Shown here in pieces: positions 62,833 through 64,000 of a DNA stretch of 64,000 nt. Location of the stretch: NCBI RefSeq assembly GCF_000337835.1, contig NZ_AOLM01000003.1, positions 186,001 to 250,000 of the forward strand. The letters are read 5' to 3'. The stretch comes from Haloferax sulfurifontis ATCC BAA-897. Its GTDB lineage: Archaea > Halobacteriota > Halobacteria > Halobacteriales > Haloferacaceae. The position numbers and the translations under genes were made by a program. The stretch's first letter is position 1; every line of letters begins with the position of its first letter. Below the pieces are notes generated by a model, which did not search any database, had not been told where the DNA came from, and was given only the letters and a program-made list of their open reading frames with translations.

Positions 62833-63318
62833 ATGGAACTCGTCTCTGTCGCCGCGCTCGCCGAGAACCGCGTCATCGGCCGCGACGGCGAACTCCCGTG
62901 GCCGAGTATCCCCGCCGACAAGGAGCAGTACCGCGCCCGCATCGCCGACGACCCGGTCGTCCTCGGTCGGGCGACGTTCGAGTCGATGCTCGACGACCTG
63001 CCGGGGAGCGCCCAAATCGTCATGAGCCGAAGCGAGCGGTCGTTTTCGGTCGACACCGCCCGCCGCGCGGCGAGCGTCGAGGACGCGGTGGACATCGCGG
63101 CGTCGCTGGGCGCGGAGACGGCCTACGTCATCGGCGGCGCGGCCATCTACGCCCTGTTTCAGCCCCACCTCGACCGGATGGTGCTGAGTCGCGTCCCCGG
63201 CGAGTACGAGGGCGACGCGTTCTACCCCGAGTGGGACGACGACGAGTGGGAACTCGACTCGGAGACGGACTACGAGGGTTTCACGCTCCAAGAGTGGGTC
63301 CGGGCCGACCGCGACTGA
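62833..63318 (+). CDS. hdrA: Dihydrofolate reductase
   Basis: 161 residues. NADPH-dependent reduction of dihydrofolate, required for thymidylate and other one-carbon syntheses. [19 protein letters not shown] at the start, then [22 protein letters not shown], and [13 protein letters not shown] match the DHFR family and closely match the H. volcanii HdrA sequence as I remember it. Starts at ATG 62833. The thymidylate synthase partner is not in this window. Confidence 0.93.
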   Translation: MELVSVAALAENRVIGRDGELPWPSIPADKEQYRARIADDPVVLGRATFESMLDDLPGSAQIVMSRSERSFSVDTARRAASVEDAVDIAASLGAETAYVIGGAAIYALFQPHLDRMVLSRVPGEYEGDAFYPEWDDDEWELDSETDYEGFTLQEWVRADRD

Positions 63319-63416
63319 GGTCGAGGCCACGCCCGCACGGCCGGCGTCCGCGTACCTCGCGGCGAGGGTCGCTGGGTCACGTAGCTTGATACGCCGGAAT
63401 GCCGTAGCGGGCGACG

Positions 63417-64000
63417 ATGCGTCCGAACGTCGACACGCGGATTCTCGCGCTCGCGTTGGCTCGGATGGTCGACGCCCTCGCCAACTCGTTTCTGGTCGTC
63501 GTCCTCCCGTTGTACATCGGGAGCCAACTGGTGTCGATGCCCTCGTTCGTCGGGACGACGCTCTCTCTCGGTCCCGTTGGGGTGCCCCTCTCGACCGAAC
63601 TCCTCATCGGAATCGTGCTCTCGCTTTTCGGCTTTCTCAACAGCTTGAGCCAGCCGTTCACGGGGTCTCTGTCTGACCGGACGGGACGCCGGCGGGTCTT
63701 TCTCCTGACCGGCCTCGCGCTCGTCGCCGTCGGGAGCGCCGGCTACCTCGTGTTCACGGACTACGGCTCGATACTCGTCATGCGCGCGTTGCAGGGCATC
63801 GGCGCGGCGTTCACCATCCCGGTCACGGTGGCGCTCGTGAACGAACTCTCCGGCGAGGACGAACGCGGCGGCAACTTCGGGCTGTTCAACACCTTCCGAC
63901 TGCTCGGCTTCGGGACCGGCCCGCTCGTCGCCGGCGGGGTCGTCACCGCCGGCCCCTACTCGCTCGCCGGCGTCGAGCTCTCCGGCTTCGACGCCGCGTT
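63417..64000 (+). CDS. Major facilitator superfamily transporter, 3' end cut by window
   Basis: The first 194 residues of an MFS protein, with helices from residue 8 on and the loop 2-3 motif GSLSDRTGRRRVFLLTGLAL near 80. LMRALQGIGAAFTIPVTVALV is motif-B-like (RxxQG). Start ATG 63417. Most like drug-exporter subfamilies with a 12-helix fold, but the substrate cannot be told. Confidence 0.88.
   Translation, partial: MRPNVDTRILALALARMVDALANSFLVVVLPLYIGSQLVSMPSFVGTTLSLGPVGVPLSTELLIGIVLSLFGFLNSLSQPFTGSLSDRTGRRRVFLLTGLALVAVGSAGYLVFTDYGSILVMRALQGIGAAFTIPVTVALVNELSGEDERGGNFGLFNTFRLLGFGTGPLVAGGVVTAGPYSLAGVELSGFDAA

Noticed and set aside
1-64000. CRISPR arrays, rRNA genes, insertion sequences, origin repeats
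   Set aside because: No regularly spaced direct repeats, conserved rRNA sequence, transposase motifs or clustered origin-recognition boxes were seen; the only tRNA is tRNA-Trp.

Overview
The window is a haloarchaeal chromosome segment, almost certainly Haloferax and close to H. volcanii. The supporting signs are high GC with strong G/C third-position bias, acidic proteins, an archaellum/chemotaxis locus with CheF proteins, TATA boxes about 27 bases upstream of leaderless starts, twin-arginine lipoproteins, an intron-containing tRNA-Trp of the H. volcanii type, and a dihydrofolate reductase that closely resembles H. volcanii HdrA as I remember it.

Layout. 1-8952: end of the archaellum cluster (arlJ) and a chemotaxis locus. 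A long CheF follows arlJ; cheB-cheA-cheR-cheF run leftward and cheW diverges from cheB. 8992-14758: MFS transporter, NCS2 nucleobase permease, and a large lipoprotein with six helical repeats plus a cupredoxin domain behind a TTAGG-type palindrome. 14861-25847: metabolic and membrane genes (MscS channel, YdjM-like protein, AhpD-like enzyme, cold-shock protein, photolyase-related flavoprotein, creatininase-family enzyme, acyl-CoA synthetase, bactofilin-like membrane protein, aldo/keto reductase, MFS transporter). 25904-31229: an extracytoplasmic redox/metal cluster (Tp34-like protein, Sco1, DyP-like Tat lipoprotein, CcdA, TlpA-like and DsbA-like proteins). Two of its genes, the Tp34-like gene and ccdA, each carry a one-base frameshift.

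31409-36567: ferredoxin, NUDIX hydrolase, DUF1918 protein, COG1325-type RNA-binding protein, thioredoxin-fold protein, EamA-like protein, small zinc-binding protein, SnoaL-like protein, MFS transporter. 36634-44380: a leftward six-gene MoxR/DUF58/VWA (Bat-like) operon with a coiled-coil membrane protein and overlapping genes. 44611-49737: NhaC antiporter, two bacterial-PH-domain proteins, Lrp regulator overlapping an aminotransferase gene, universal stress protein. 49891-54946: a predicted protein of unknown function, a CHAT (caspase-like) protease, a 46-residue membrane protein absent from standard long-ORF calls, a HalX response regulator and a TrmB-family regulator. 55121-58963: IMP dehydrogenase, DUF5794 and DUF5795 proteins, YjbQ-family enzyme.

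59020-59196 is tRNA-Trp with a 103-base intron that contains two 2'-O-methylation guide segments. Immediately downstream is an accessory patch (about 59200-61990) with a gene relic, a TumE/HVO_A0114-type toxin-antitoxin pair behind a perfect inverted repeat, and an AT-rich HEPN/ApeA-like gene. This is the clearest horizontally acquired, defence-like part of the window. Core sequence resumes at 62000 with a small membrane protein, a small conserved protein, dihydrofolate reductase and a truncated MFS transporter. I saw no rRNA, CRISPR array, complete insertion sequence or recognisable replication origin.
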